From contig JAJQIJ010000014.1 of assembly GCA_021199275.1 (NCBI GenBank), positions 1 through 38,849 on the forward strand: DNA of 38,849 nucleotides, in the 5' to 3' direction. Of this stretch, positions 24,747 through 32,778 are shown piece by piece. The notes under the pieces are model-generated. The model had not been told where the DNA came from and made no database searches. It was given only the letters and a program-made list of their open reading frames with translations. Each line of letters begins with the position of its first letter. The stretch's first letter is position 1. The stretch is from Clostridiales bacterium. GTDB taxonomy: Bacteria; Bacillota; Clostridia; Oscillospirales; Acutalibacteraceae. Both the position numbers and the translations under genes were made by a program.

Positions 24747-26093
24747 ATGGCCAGAATGTTTGGCACAGACGGTGTAAGGGGCATTGCAAACAAAGATTTG
24801 ACTAACGAGCTTGCCATGAAAATAGGCATGGCGGCGGCCAAGGTGCTTGCTGAGGCAAACATTGAACACCCGCTTGTTATGATTGGCAAAGATACGCGCC
24901 TTTCAGGCGACATGCTTGAAGCCGCGCTCACAGCCGGGCTTTGCAGCGTGGGTGCTAATGTGCTTTCCGTGGGCGTTATTCCAACGCCTGCCGTTGCATA
25001 CCTTGTGGGCAAATATAATTGTGACGCGGGAATTGTCATTTCAGCGTCGCACAACCCATGTGAATATAACGGCATTAAAATATTTCAAAAAAGCGGCTAC
25101 AAGCTGCCTGACAAAACAGAAGACGAAATTGAAAAGCTTGTTTTTGAAAGCAATTCAATAAAAATGAACACGGGCGGCGATGTCGGCACGGTGACTTATT
25201 GCAAAACTGCCGTTTCAGATTATGTTGAACATATTGTGGCTCAGACTAAAGTGCGTTTTGACGGGCTTAACATTGCCATTGACGCCGCAAACGGGGCGGC
25301 TTCTGTTTCGGCTAAGGAAATATTCACGCGCCTTGGCGCTAAATGCCACATGCTGTCTGACACGCCGAACGGTGTAAACATTAACAAAAATTGCGGTTCC
25401 ACGCATATGCAGGAACTTATGCGCTTTGTAAAGGCAAACAAGCTTGACTTGGGACTTGCTTTTGACGGGGACGCAGACAGGCTGCTTGCCGTTGACGAAA
25501 ACGGGCAGCTGGTAGACGGTGACAAAATCATGGCGATATGCGCCATGCAGATGAAACAAGACGGCGTGCTGGCCAAGGACACGGCGGTTGTAACGGTTAT
25601 GAGCAATATGGGCTTTTTCAAGTTTTGCGACGAATATTCAATTAAATGCGCCAAAACCGCTGTGGGAGACAGATATGTGCTTGAAAAAATGCTAAATGGC
25701 GGCTATAATATCGGCGGCGAACAAAGCGGGCACATAATATTTCTTGACTGCGCCACAACCGGTGACGGCGAGCTTTCAGGTGTAAAGCTAATGGAAGCCA
25801 TGGTTAAAAGCGGGGCAAAGCTGAGCTCTTTGCAATCAATCATGACTCAATACCCGCAGGTGCTTATTAACGTTAGCGTCAGCCAAGAGGGCAAGCTCAA
25901 ATACAGCAACGACGAATATATTATTTCTGCCGTTCAGGAAGCTGAAATGGAACTTCAGGGAGAGGGCAGGGTGCTTGTGCGCGTGTCCGGCACAGAGCCG
26001 CTTATACGCGTAATGCTGGAAGGTCAGGATATTGACAAAATAACAAGACTTGGCAACTATATCGCAAATGTTGTGAAAGAAAGACTAAGCTGA
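24747..26093 (+). CDS. glmM: Phosphoglucosamine mutase
   Basis: 448 residues from ATG 24747 (GAGGGTG six bases upstream; a GTG at 24738 overlaps that site). It turns glucosamine-6-phosphate into glucosamine-1-phosphate for UDP-GlcNAc and cell wall synthesis. Active-site Ser101 in VISASHNP, the metal loop DGDADR, the sugar loop GGEQSGH and the phosphate-binding tail RVSGTEPLIRVMLEG are all intact. Start MARMFGTDGVRGIAN is typical. The stop overlaps the next gene by one base (TGATG). Confidence 0.96.
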   Translation: MARMFGTDGVRGIANKDLTNELAMKIGMAAAKVLAEANIEHPLVMIGKDTRLSGDMLEAALTAGLCSVGANVLSVGVIPTPAVAYLVGKYNCDAGIVISASHNPCEYNGIKIFQKSGYKLPDKTEDEIEKLVFESNSIKMNTGGDVGTVTYCKTAVSDYVEHIVAQTKVRFDGLNIAIDAANGAASVSAKEIFTRLGAKCHMLSDTPNGVNINKNCGSTHMQELMRFVKANKLDLGLAFDGDADRLLAVDENGQLVDGDKIMAICAMQMKQDGVLAKDTAVVTVMSNMGFFKFCDEYSIKCAKTAVGDRYVLEKMLNGGYNIGGEQSGHIIFLDCATTGDGELSGVKLMEAMVKSGAKLSSLQSIMTQYPQVLINVSVSQEGKLKYSNDEYIISAVQEAEMELQGEGRVLVRVSGTEPLIRVMLEGQDIDKITRLGNYIANVVKERLS

Positions 26094-26971
26094 TGAGATT
26101 TAGTGAAAATTGGCGCGATTTTGAAGTGCTTGACTGTTCCGGCGGTAAAAAGCTTGAAAGATGGGGCGGCATAACTTTAATTCGCCCTGACCCGCAGGTT
26201 ATTTGGGCCACCCCGAAAGATAAGCGCCTTTGGGGGCGGGCAGACGCCGAATATTTTCGTTCTAACAAAGGCGGCGGCAGCTGGGATTTTTATAACAGTC
26301 TGCCCGAAACATGGCATATTAATTACGGCGACATGACGTTTAATGTTAAAACCATGGGCTTTAAGCACACTGGGCTTTTCCCCGAACAGGCGGTAAATTG
26401 GGATTTTTTGCGCCGGCTGATTAAAAACAGCGGCAGAAAAAACATAAAGGTGCTTAATCTGTTTGCATATACCGGCGCGGCAACGGTTGCCTGCCTTAAA
26501 GAGGGGGCAGAGGTTGTGCATGTAGACGCGTCTAAGGGAATGGTGCAGTGGGCAAAGGAAAACGCAGCCCTGTCAGGCGTTGGCACCGGCAGGGTCAGAT
26601 ACATAGTTGACGACTGCTTTAAATTTGTTTTGCGTGAAATCAGGCGGCAGAATAAATATGACATTATTATACTTGACCCGCCGTCATACGGCAGGGGGCC
26701 CGGCGGCGAAGTGTGGCGCCTTGAAGAGCAGCTTTACGGCTTTATAAAATCGCTCAGTGCACTTTTAAGCCACAATGCCATGGGGCTTGTGCTCAACTCA
26801 TATACAACAGGGCTTTCGGGCGCTGTAATGAAATATATACTTGATGATATTGTAACAAAAGAAAAGGGCGGCGGTGTTGCGGCAGACGAAATAGGGCTTC
26901 GCGTTTCATCAACAGGCGGCATTTTACCCTGCGGCGCCACTGCAATATGGACTTCAAATGGCAATTATTGA
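26093..26971 (+). CDS. Class I SAM-dependent rRNA methyltransferase, RlmI/RlmK-like
   Basis: 292 residues, co-translated with glmM through a TGATG overlap. The C-terminal half has a SAM-binding domain: motif I VLNLFAYTGAATVACLKEGA, VHVDASKGMVQWAKEN, and the catalytic loop LDPPSYGRG, as in RlmI and RlmKL C-terminal domains that methylate 23S rRNA. The N-terminal half (WGGITLIRPDPQVIW, FKHTGLFPEQAVNWDFL) is typical of this group of bacterial methyltransferases and lacks an obvious PUA domain. The substrate cannot be told. It overlaps ecfA1 by 14 bases. Confidence 0.85.
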   Translation: MRFSENWRDFEVLDCSGGKKLERWGGITLIRPDPQVIWATPKDKRLWGRADAEYFRSNKGGGSWDFYNSLPETWHINYGDMTFNVKTMGFKHTGLFPEQAVNWDFLRRLIKNSGRKNIKVLNLFAYTGAATVACLKEGAEVVHVDASKGMVQWAKENAALSGVGTGRVRYIVDDCFKFVLREIRRQNKYDIIILDPPSYGRGPGGEVWRLEEQLYGFIKSLSALLSHNAMGLVLNSYTTGLSGAVMKYILDDIVTKEKGGGVAADEIGLRVSSTGGILPCGATAIWTSNGNY

Positions 26972-27809
26972 ATTACAAAATGTAGACTTTTCATATAAGG
27001 CATATGACGCTGACTCTGAAAGCGTTGCCGTGTTAAAAGACTTTTCGCTTAAAATAGAGCGCGGCAGCTTTACGGCGGTGCTCGGGCGAAACGGTTCCGG
27101 CAAATCAACCGTTGCAAAGCTTACAAACGGCATTATTTTTCCTGACAAGGGCAAGGTGCTGATTGACGGGGCGGAAACGAAAGACGACGACAGCGTTTTT
27201 GACATTCGGCGAAAAATCGGCATGGTTTTTCAAAACCCGGATAATCAAATTGTGGCTTCCGTTGTTGAAGAAGACGTTGCTTTCGGCGTGGAAAACCTTG
27301 GCTATTCGCCGCAGGAATGCCGCCGCCGGGTTGACCGCGCGCTTAAAACGGTGGGCATGTACGAATACAGGGCAAAGGCGCCGCACAAGCTGTCAGGCGG
27401 GCAAAAGCAAAGGGTTGCCGTGGCGGGCATTATTGCCATGAAGCCCGAATGCATTGTGCTTGACGAACCCACGGCAATGTTAGACCCCGCAGGGCGCAGG
27501 GAAGTCATAAACACCGTTAAAAAGCTTAACCGTGATGAAAACATAACCATTGTTCTTATAACGCATTATATGGCCGAAGCCGCGCAGGCAGACAGAGTCA
27601 TAGTTATTGACAACGGTAAAATTGAACTTGACGGCACGCCGCGGCAGGTTTTTTCGTCTGTAGATAAAATAAAGGAAATAGGGCTTGACGTTCCGCAGTC
27701 AACCGAATTGCTGCACCGCTGCAATATAAAAACAGATGAAACCGTGCTTTGCAGTGACGAATGTGTTGATGTGATTTTAGAAAAGCTCAAATCAGCGGAG
27801 GGTGCATAA
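26958..27809 (+). CDS. ecfA1: ECF transporter ATPase EcfA1
   Basis: 283 residues. ATP-binding subunit of the energy-coupling factor module that drives uptake of vitamins and metals through exchangeable S components. Walker A GRNGSGKST (residues 43-51), Q-loop VFQNPDNQIV, signature LSGGQKQRVAVA, Walker B CIVLDEPTAMLD and the H-loop ITHYM are all present. The FQNPDNQIV form is typical of ECF ATPases. It starts inside the methyltransferase gene and ends in a one-base overlap with ecfA2. No S-component gene is nearby, as expected for a shared group II module. Confidence 0.95.
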   Translation: MAIIELQNVDFSYKAYDADSESVAVLKDFSLKIERGSFTAVLGRNGSGKSTVAKLTNGIIFPDKGKVLIDGAETKDDDSVFDIRRKIGMVFQNPDNQIVASVVEEDVAFGVENLGYSPQECRRRVDRALKTVGMYEYRAKAPHKLSGGQKQRVAVAGIIAMKPECIVLDEPTAMLDPAGRREVINTVKKLNRDENITIVLITHYMAEAAQADRVIVIDNGKIELDGTPRQVFSSVDKIKEIGLDVPQSTELLHRCNIKTDETVLCSDECVDVILEKLKSAEGA

Positions 27810-28669
27810 TGTCAATATTAAGGTGCGATAAAATTGAATATCTTTACAGCACCGGCACGCCGTTTGAAACAGCGGCGCTCAAAGGCGTTGACTTTATTGC
27901 GGACGAAGGCGAGCTTATCGGCATAATAGGGCACACCGGCAGCGGCAAGTCAACCCTTATTCAGCATTTCAATGGGCTTTTAAAGCCGCACAGCGGCGCT
28001 GTTTTTGTTGATGAAAATGACATCTGGGCAAAGGAAAACAGCAAAAAAATAAGAAATGTTCGCTTTACAGTCGGGCTGTGCTTTCAATACCCCGAATACC
28101 AGATTTTTGAAGACGATGTTTTCAGCGAAATCGCTTTCGGCCCGAAGCAAGAGGGACTTGACAGTGATGAAATCAAAAAACGCGTTTATGAAAGCATGGA
28201 CTATGTCGGGATTTCGCGTGATTTTGTTAAAAAATCGCCGCTTGATTTGTCAGGCGGGCAGAAAAGGCGCGTTGCCATTGCTTCAATTATTGCAATGAAG
28301 CCGCGCGTTCTGGTGTTAGACGAGCCATGTGCCGGGTTAGACCCCGCCGGGCGGCGAGTCATTTTAAATATGATAAAGGAATACCAGCACAAAAGCGGCA
28401 GTACCGTTATTTTCGTTTCACACTCAATGGAAGATGTGGCGGAGCTGTGCACACGGGTTTATGTCATGAAAGACAGCAGCGTCTATATGTCCGGCACAGT
28501 GAAAGAGGTTTATTCAAACGCACGCGAGCTTTTTGACATAGGGCTTGACGTGCCGGAAGTAACGCAGATTTTTTTGAAGCTCAAAGAAAAGGGCGTTGAT
28601 TGCAGAACAGACATTTATAATTTGCACGAAGCTCAGGCAGAGCTCAGCCGCCTGCTGGGCGCTGAATAA
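27809..28669 (+). CDS. ecfA2: ECF transporter ATPase EcfA2
   Basis: 286 residues. Second ATPase of the ECF module, forming a heterodimer with EcfA1. Walker A GHTGSGKST, Q-loop CFQYPEYQIFED (diagnostic for EcfA2), signature LSGGQKRRVAIA, Walker B VLVLDEPCAGLDP and switch His in VSHSMED. The start follows TAATG coupling to ecfA1. The N-terminal YLYSTGTPFETAALKGVDF is family typical. Twenty-one bases separate it from ecfT. Confidence 0.95.
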   Translation: MSILRCDKIEYLYSTGTPFETAALKGVDFIADEGELIGIIGHTGSGKSTLIQHFNGLLKPHSGAVFVDENDIWAKENSKKIRNVRFTVGLCFQYPEYQIFEDDVFSEIAFGPKQEGLDSDEIKKRVYESMDYVGISRDFVKKSPLDLSGGQKRRVAIASIIAMKPRVLVLDEPCAGLDPAGRRVILNMIKEYQHKSGSTVIFVSHSMEDVAELCTRVYVMKDSSVYMSGTVKEVYSNARELFDIGLDVPEVTQIFLKLKEKGVDCRTDIYNLHEAQAELSRLLGAE

Positions 28670-28690
28670 ATTTGTGAAAGGTTTATTCAA

Positions 28691-29506
28691 ATGATAAGCG
28701 ATATTACAATAGGCCAATATTTCCCGGGCGATTCCGTTATTCATAAAATGGACGCAAGAGTCAAAACAATACTTGTTATGGCAGTTATTGTTTCGTTTTT
28801 TCTGTGCAAAAATTTCCTGTCGCTTCTGCTGTCTGCAATAGCTGTTACAGCCATTGTTGCAATAAGCAAAACCCCGTTTAAAACAATTCTTAAAAGCTTA
28901 AAGCCGCTTTCAATAATTATTGCATTTACAGCTGTTTTAAATTTGTTTTACGGAGACGGCGAAGCCCTTGTAACCCTTGGGCGGCTTACCATAACTGCTG
29001 ACGGCATATTCACGGCAATTTTTATAGCCGTAAGAATTGTTTTGCTGGTAATTATAGGCTCTCTTTTGACTTACACAACCACGCCGACAGATTTGACAGA
29101 CGCCATTGAGCGATTAATGAAGCCGCTTAAAATTTTCAGAAAAGACATTCCGCACACCATAGCCATGACTATGACAATTGCAATTCGTTTTATACCGACT
29201 TTGGTTGAGGAAATAGAAAAAATAATGATGGCGCAGAAATCACGCGGCGCAGACCTGGATTCGGGCAGCATTTTTCACCGCGCAAAGGCGCTGGTGCCAG
29301 TTATTATACCGCTTTTTATTTCATCTTTCCGCCGTGCAAATGACTTGGCTTATGCCATGGAATGCCGCTGCTACCGCGGCGGGGTGGGCAGAACGAAAAT
29401 GAAAGTTGTAAAGGTGCAAAAACGCGATTATATTGCCATGCTGCTGGTTGCGGCATATTTTGCGCTGATTTTTCTGCTGAATTCACTTATGGCGGGTGTA
29501 ATATGA
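28691..29506 (+). CDS. ecfT: ECF transporter transmembrane subunit EcfT
   Basis: 271 residues with about five to six hydrophobic segments. It is the membrane scaffold that links S components to the two ATPases. N-terminal GQYFPGDSVIHKMDARVKT is the EcfT signature. The two coupling helices carry Ala/Cys-Arg-Gly-like motifs, here AQKSRGAD and ECRCYRGG, which sit in the grooves of the ATPases. It overlaps truA by 4 bases, keeping the ecfA1-ecfA2-ecfT-truA order common in Bacillota, though without the adjoining ribosomal genes rplQ, rplM and rpsI. Confidence 0.94.
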   Translation: MISDITIGQYFPGDSVIHKMDARVKTILVMAVIVSFFLCKNFLSLLLSAIAVTAIVAISKTPFKTILKSLKPLSIIIAFTAVLNLFYGDGEALVTLGRLTITADGIFTAIFIAVRIVLLVIIGSLLTYTTTPTDLTDAIERLMKPLKIFRKDIPHTIAMTMTIAIRFIPTLVEEIEKIMMAQKSRGADLDSGSIFHRAKALVPVIIPLFISSFRRANDLAYAMECRCYRGGVGRTKMKVVKVQKRDYIAMLLVAAYFALIFLLNSLMAGVI

Positions 29507-30237
29507 GAAACCTGTTGCTTACAATCTGTTACGACGGCAGCCGTTATCATGGCTGGCAGGTGCAGCACAACGCATACACCGTGCAGGCCGAATTTCAAAG
29601 GGCGTTGGGAAAAATTTTAAGCGATGTCACCGAGATAAAGGGCTGCAGCAGAACAGACAGCGGCGTGCACGCCAATATGTACTGCATTTCTTTTAAAACA
29701 AACAGTAAAATTAAATGCGAAAATCTTGTTTTAGCACTTAACACAAAGCTTGCACGCGACGTTGCTGCGCTTTCATGCAAAGAGGTTGACGAAAGCTTTC
29801 ATGCAAGATATAATGTTAAATATAAGGAATATATTTATAAAGTATATAATTCACCGGTTCGCAGCCCGTTTTTAAATGATTACGCATATCATTACAAATA
29901 TAAAATAGATGAAAAGCTGCTTGACTGCGCAGCCAAGGCTTTTATTGGGAAATATGACTACAGCGCGTTTTGCAGCGCGCATTCTAACAGCGAAAAAACC
30001 GTTAAAGATGTAAAAAGCTTTGAAGTCACAAGAGCGGGCGACATGGTTTTATTTACCGTTTCGGCCGACGGGTTTTTATATAACATGGTAAGAATAATGG
30101 TTGGCACGCTGCTTTTTGTAAACGAGGGAAAAATAAACCCCGCCGAAATAAAATCTATTATTGAAAGCAAAGACCGCAAAATGGCGGGCAAAACGGCACC
30201 GCCGCAGGGGCTCTATCTTAACAAAGTATATTATTGA
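29503..30237 (+). CDS. truA: tRNA pseudouridine(38-40) synthase
   Basis: 244 residues from ATG 29503, within the end of ecfT; the frame continues upstream inside ecfT but is not TruA-like there. It makes pseudouridine at positions 38-40 of the tRNA anticodon arm. Catalytic Asp52 lies in GCSRTDSGVHA; YDGSRYHGWQ and FLYNMVRIMVG are further family motifs. The length is standard. Confidence 0.96.
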   Translation: MRNLLLTICYDGSRYHGWQVQHNAYTVQAEFQRALGKILSDVTEIKGCSRTDSGVHANMYCISFKTNSKIKCENLVLALNTKLARDVAALSCKEVDESFHARYNVKYKEYIYKVYNSPVRSPFLNDYAYHYKYKIDEKLLDCAAKAFIGKYDYSAFCSAHSNSEKTVKDVKSFEVTRAGDMVLFTVSADGFLYNMVRIMVGTLLFVNEGKINPAEIKSIIESKDRKMAGKTAPPQGLYLNKVYY

Positions 30238-30252
30238 TTAAAGGGTAATAAC

Positions 30253-31419
30253 ATGTCCACTAATGAAAGGGAAAACAGGCGTTCTGAAAAAAAAGCCAAA
30301 AAGCAGGCTGCTGCAAAAAAAATAATCTGGGCTGTGCTTATTGTTGTCATGGTTGCTCTTTTCGTAATGAAAGTTTTTGAACTTGATTTTTCGGACATCA
30401 AAACGAAACTGTATCAAAGCACGGGAATCGGCACGTCAGACAGCGACTTTTCTTACACCCTTACTGATTCTTCAAACGTTCAGATTTTCAATTTCGGCGG
30501 TAAAATAGCTGTGCTGAGCAGCAGCATGGTTACCGTTATTGACACCGCAAGCGCAGATGTGCTTTATGAATTTTCACACGGCTATTCTGCGCCTGTAATG
30601 AAAACAAGCGGCTCTGCCGCGCTTACTTTTGACCAGGGTGCATATAAATTCAGGCTTGACAGCACCACGGAAAATATATATGAACAAACTGCTGAAAATT
30701 CAATTTTATGCGCAGATGTTGCCGACAACGGCACGGCGGTTATTGCAACCACGTCTGATTCAGCCAAGAGTGAAATCACGGTTTATTCAAAATCTCTTAC
30801 AGAAAAAATGTCTTACAGCGTAAGCGAGGGCTATGTGGCAGCCGTTGCAATAAGCAACAACGGCAAATATTTAGCGTTCACCGCCGTTACTTCCCAAAAC
30901 GCTGTTTTCACTGCAACGGTTTACACCATGGCGGTTAATGACAGCGAACCCAAAGCTTCGTTTACATATTCCGGCACGTCTGTTATTGACTTGCATTTTA
31001 TAAAATCTGACTTATATGTTGTGGGCGCAGATTTTGTCAGCATTATAGATTCGCTGCAAAGTGAAACTGTTGTTTATGAACAGGGCACATTGTCAATAAA
31101 TGCATATTGCTATAATTCAAACGACGAACTTATAATAGCTTACGGTGAATACGCCGCTTCGTCTGAAAGCAATATAGCTTATATAAAGAAAAACGGCAAA
31201 ATCAAATGTGAATTCAACACCGCTCTCAGTGTCAGCTGCGTCAGCGCGTCTGCTTCTTATATCAGCGTGCTGGCGGGTGAACGCACAGCCACATATTCCG
31301 CGTCAAACGGCGAAATAATTTCCACTGAAACATCAAGCGAATCATATTCGTCAATTTTAATGATTTCATCGCGCCTTTACGGCGTTTATCACTCAAATAT
31401 TAAACTGCTTTCCGAATGA
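30253..31419 (+). CDS. Membrane-anchored hypothetical protein, DUF5711-like
   Basis: 388 residues. The N-terminus is strongly basic (residues 4-22, many Lys/Arg) and is followed by one hydrophobic helix (about 25-43, IIWAVLIVVMVALFVMKVF), so the protein is anchored with the rest outside. The outer part is rich in beta strands with repeating short motifs such as VAISNNGKYLAFTAVT and VADNGTAVIATTSD, which looks like a beta-propeller. I associate this layout with the DUF5711 group of Clostridia, from memory and not by search. It sits between truA and cvpA with short gaps. Function unknown; a cell-envelope sensor or assembly role is a guess. Confidence 0.65.
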   Translation: MSTNERENRRSEKKAKKQAAAKKIIWAVLIVVMVALFVMKVFELDFSDIKTKLYQSTGIGTSDSDFSYTLTDSSNVQIFNFGGKIAVLSSSMVTVIDTASADVLYEFSHGYSAPVMKTSGSAALTFDQGAYKFRLDSTTENIYEQTAENSILCADVADNGTAVIATTSDSAKSEITVYSKSLTEKMSYSVSEGYVAAVAISNNGKYLAFTAVTSQNAVFTATVYTMAVNDSEPKASFTYSGTSVIDLHFIKSDLYVVGADFVSIIDSLQSETVVYEQGTLSINAYCYNSNDELIIAYGEYAASSESNIAYIKKNGKIKCEFNTALSVSCVSASASYISVLAGERTATYSASNGEIISTETSSESYSSILMISSRLYGVYHSNIKLLSE

Positions 31420-31443
31420 CGCGCTAAAGCGAAAGGACTTTCT

Positions 31444-32118
31444 ATGAATTATATTGATATTATTTTTATTGCGTTAATCTTTTTGTTTACGTTTATAGGC
31501 TATAAACGCGGCCTTATATATTCCGTTTTGTCATTTGCGCGCGCGTTTGTCGGCGTGCCGTTGTCTGTTTTCGTAAGCAATTCCTATTCAGGCGTTATTT
31601 ATGATGAATATGTCAGAGAATATGCCGTGAATTCCATTTCAAACCAGCTTGACTCTTCGCTTAATTTAGAGTCAACTGTCAAAAGCATAAGCGAATTTAT
31701 TGACTCTCTGCCGCAGTTTTTAACTAAATCGGCCGATTTGGCTTTTTTAAATGACATAACCGTGCAAAATGCCGCTGAACAGACTGTTGACAATATAATT
31801 GAACCGCTGGCGCTGGCGTTAATCAAATTTTCACTTTTTGTTATAACTTTGGTAATATTTTATGCGCTAACCGGTATTATAATTAAGCTTGTCAGGAATC
31901 TGACTTCTAAGCGCAAAAAGGGCATTGTCAGCGGTGCAAATCATTTTTTAGGCGCTGTGTTCGGGCTCTTTAAATCCTTTGTCAGCGTGTGCCTTTTGTC
32001 TGCCGTTATTTCGCTTATTTTGTCTTTTACAAGCGCAGATTCCGGCAGCTTTTTCAAAGAACTGTCTGAAAGCTCAATAGCTGAATTTGTAAATCAATTC
32101 AATTTATATAATTTTTAA
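31444..32118 (+). CDS. CvpA family membrane protein
   Basis: 224 residues. The N-terminal IDIIFIALIFLFTFIGYKRGLIYSVLSF has the conserved shape of CvpA/YshB proteins: a hydrophobic helix, then Gly-Tyr-x-x-Gly at the turn. Four hydrophobic segments are seen (about 4-20, 23-45, 120-145 and 165-192). CvpA was named for colicin V production; in Bacillota the role is not settled and may be in envelope maintenance. AAAGGA precedes the ATG. Confidence 0.82.
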   Translation: MNYIDIIFIALIFLFTFIGYKRGLIYSVLSFARAFVGVPLSVFVSNSYSGVIYDEYVREYAVNSISNQLDSSLNLESTVKSISEFIDSLPQFLTKSADLAFLNDITVQNAAEQTVDNIIEPLALALIKFSLFVITLVIFYALTGIIIKLVRNLTSKRKKGIVSGANHFLGAVFGLFKSFVSVCLLSAVISLILSFTSADSGSFFKELSESSIAEFVNQFNLYNF

Positions 32119-32145
32119 ATCTGTTATGGGGAAGTGGCAATAATA

Positions 32146-32778
32146 ATGAGTAAATTAAAAGATAATCTTAAAGATTTGTTTTCCGGCTGTGTTACTGTGC
32201 CTAATTTTCTGTCGCTTATCAGAATATTGTTAATTCCGGTTTTTGCCGTGCTTTTTTTAAAGGACCATTTTGTGGCGGCGGTAATAGTAATTATTGTTGC
32301 CGAACTTACAGATTTGATTGACGGCGCAGTTGCGCGCAAATTCAACCAGGTGTCGGCGCTCGGCAAGCTTCTTGACCCGATTGCAGACAAGCTTTCGCAA
32401 ATGGCAATTGTTATTGTGCTTATTGTAAAATATTGGGAAAATGCAATAAAATACCTGTTTATGTTTTTTATTGCCAAGGAAATATTAATGCTTATAGGCG
32501 GCGCAATTTTAATTTCAAAGGGCAAAAGGCCGGTTGCTGCGGAAATGTGGGGCAAGGTTGCCACCACCGTTTTTTGCATAGTTATGATTTTAGTGCTGGC
32601 GCTTGGTGAAAACGGCGCCTTGTGCGACTATATCGGCTTTACCTTGCCAAGCGCTGCAACATGGGTTTTAGTCAGCATTTCGGCTGTGTGCACGCTTTGT
32701 TCGCTGCTGGGTTATATTCCGGGCTTTGTCAGGGCGCTTAAAGAAAATGAAATTAAGGAGAAACCTTTAGATGAATAG
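32146..32778 (+). CDS. pgsA: CDP-diacylglycerol--glycerol-3-phosphate 3-phosphatidyltransferase
   Basis: 210 residues from ATG 32146; a GTG at 32134 in the same frame is an alternative. It is a membrane enzyme that makes phosphatidylglycerol phosphate. The CDP-alcohol phosphotransferase signature D(x2)DG(x2)AR(x8)G(x3)D(x3)D is complete, from TDLIDGAVARKF to GKLLDPIADK. The start VPNFLSLIRILLIPVFAVLF matches PgsA. Several further hydrophobic helices follow. The end overlaps the Clp gene by 8 bases. Confidence 0.92.
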   Translation: MSKLKDNLKDLFSGCVTVPNFLSLIRILLIPVFAVLFLKDHFVAAVIVIIVAELTDLIDGAVARKFNQVSALGKLLDPIADKLSQMAIVIVLIVKYWENAIKYLFMFFIAKEILMLIGGAILISKGKRPVAAEMWGKVATTVFCIVMILVLALGENGALCDYIGFTLPSAATWVLVSISAVCTLCSLLGYIPGFVRALKENEIKEKPLDE

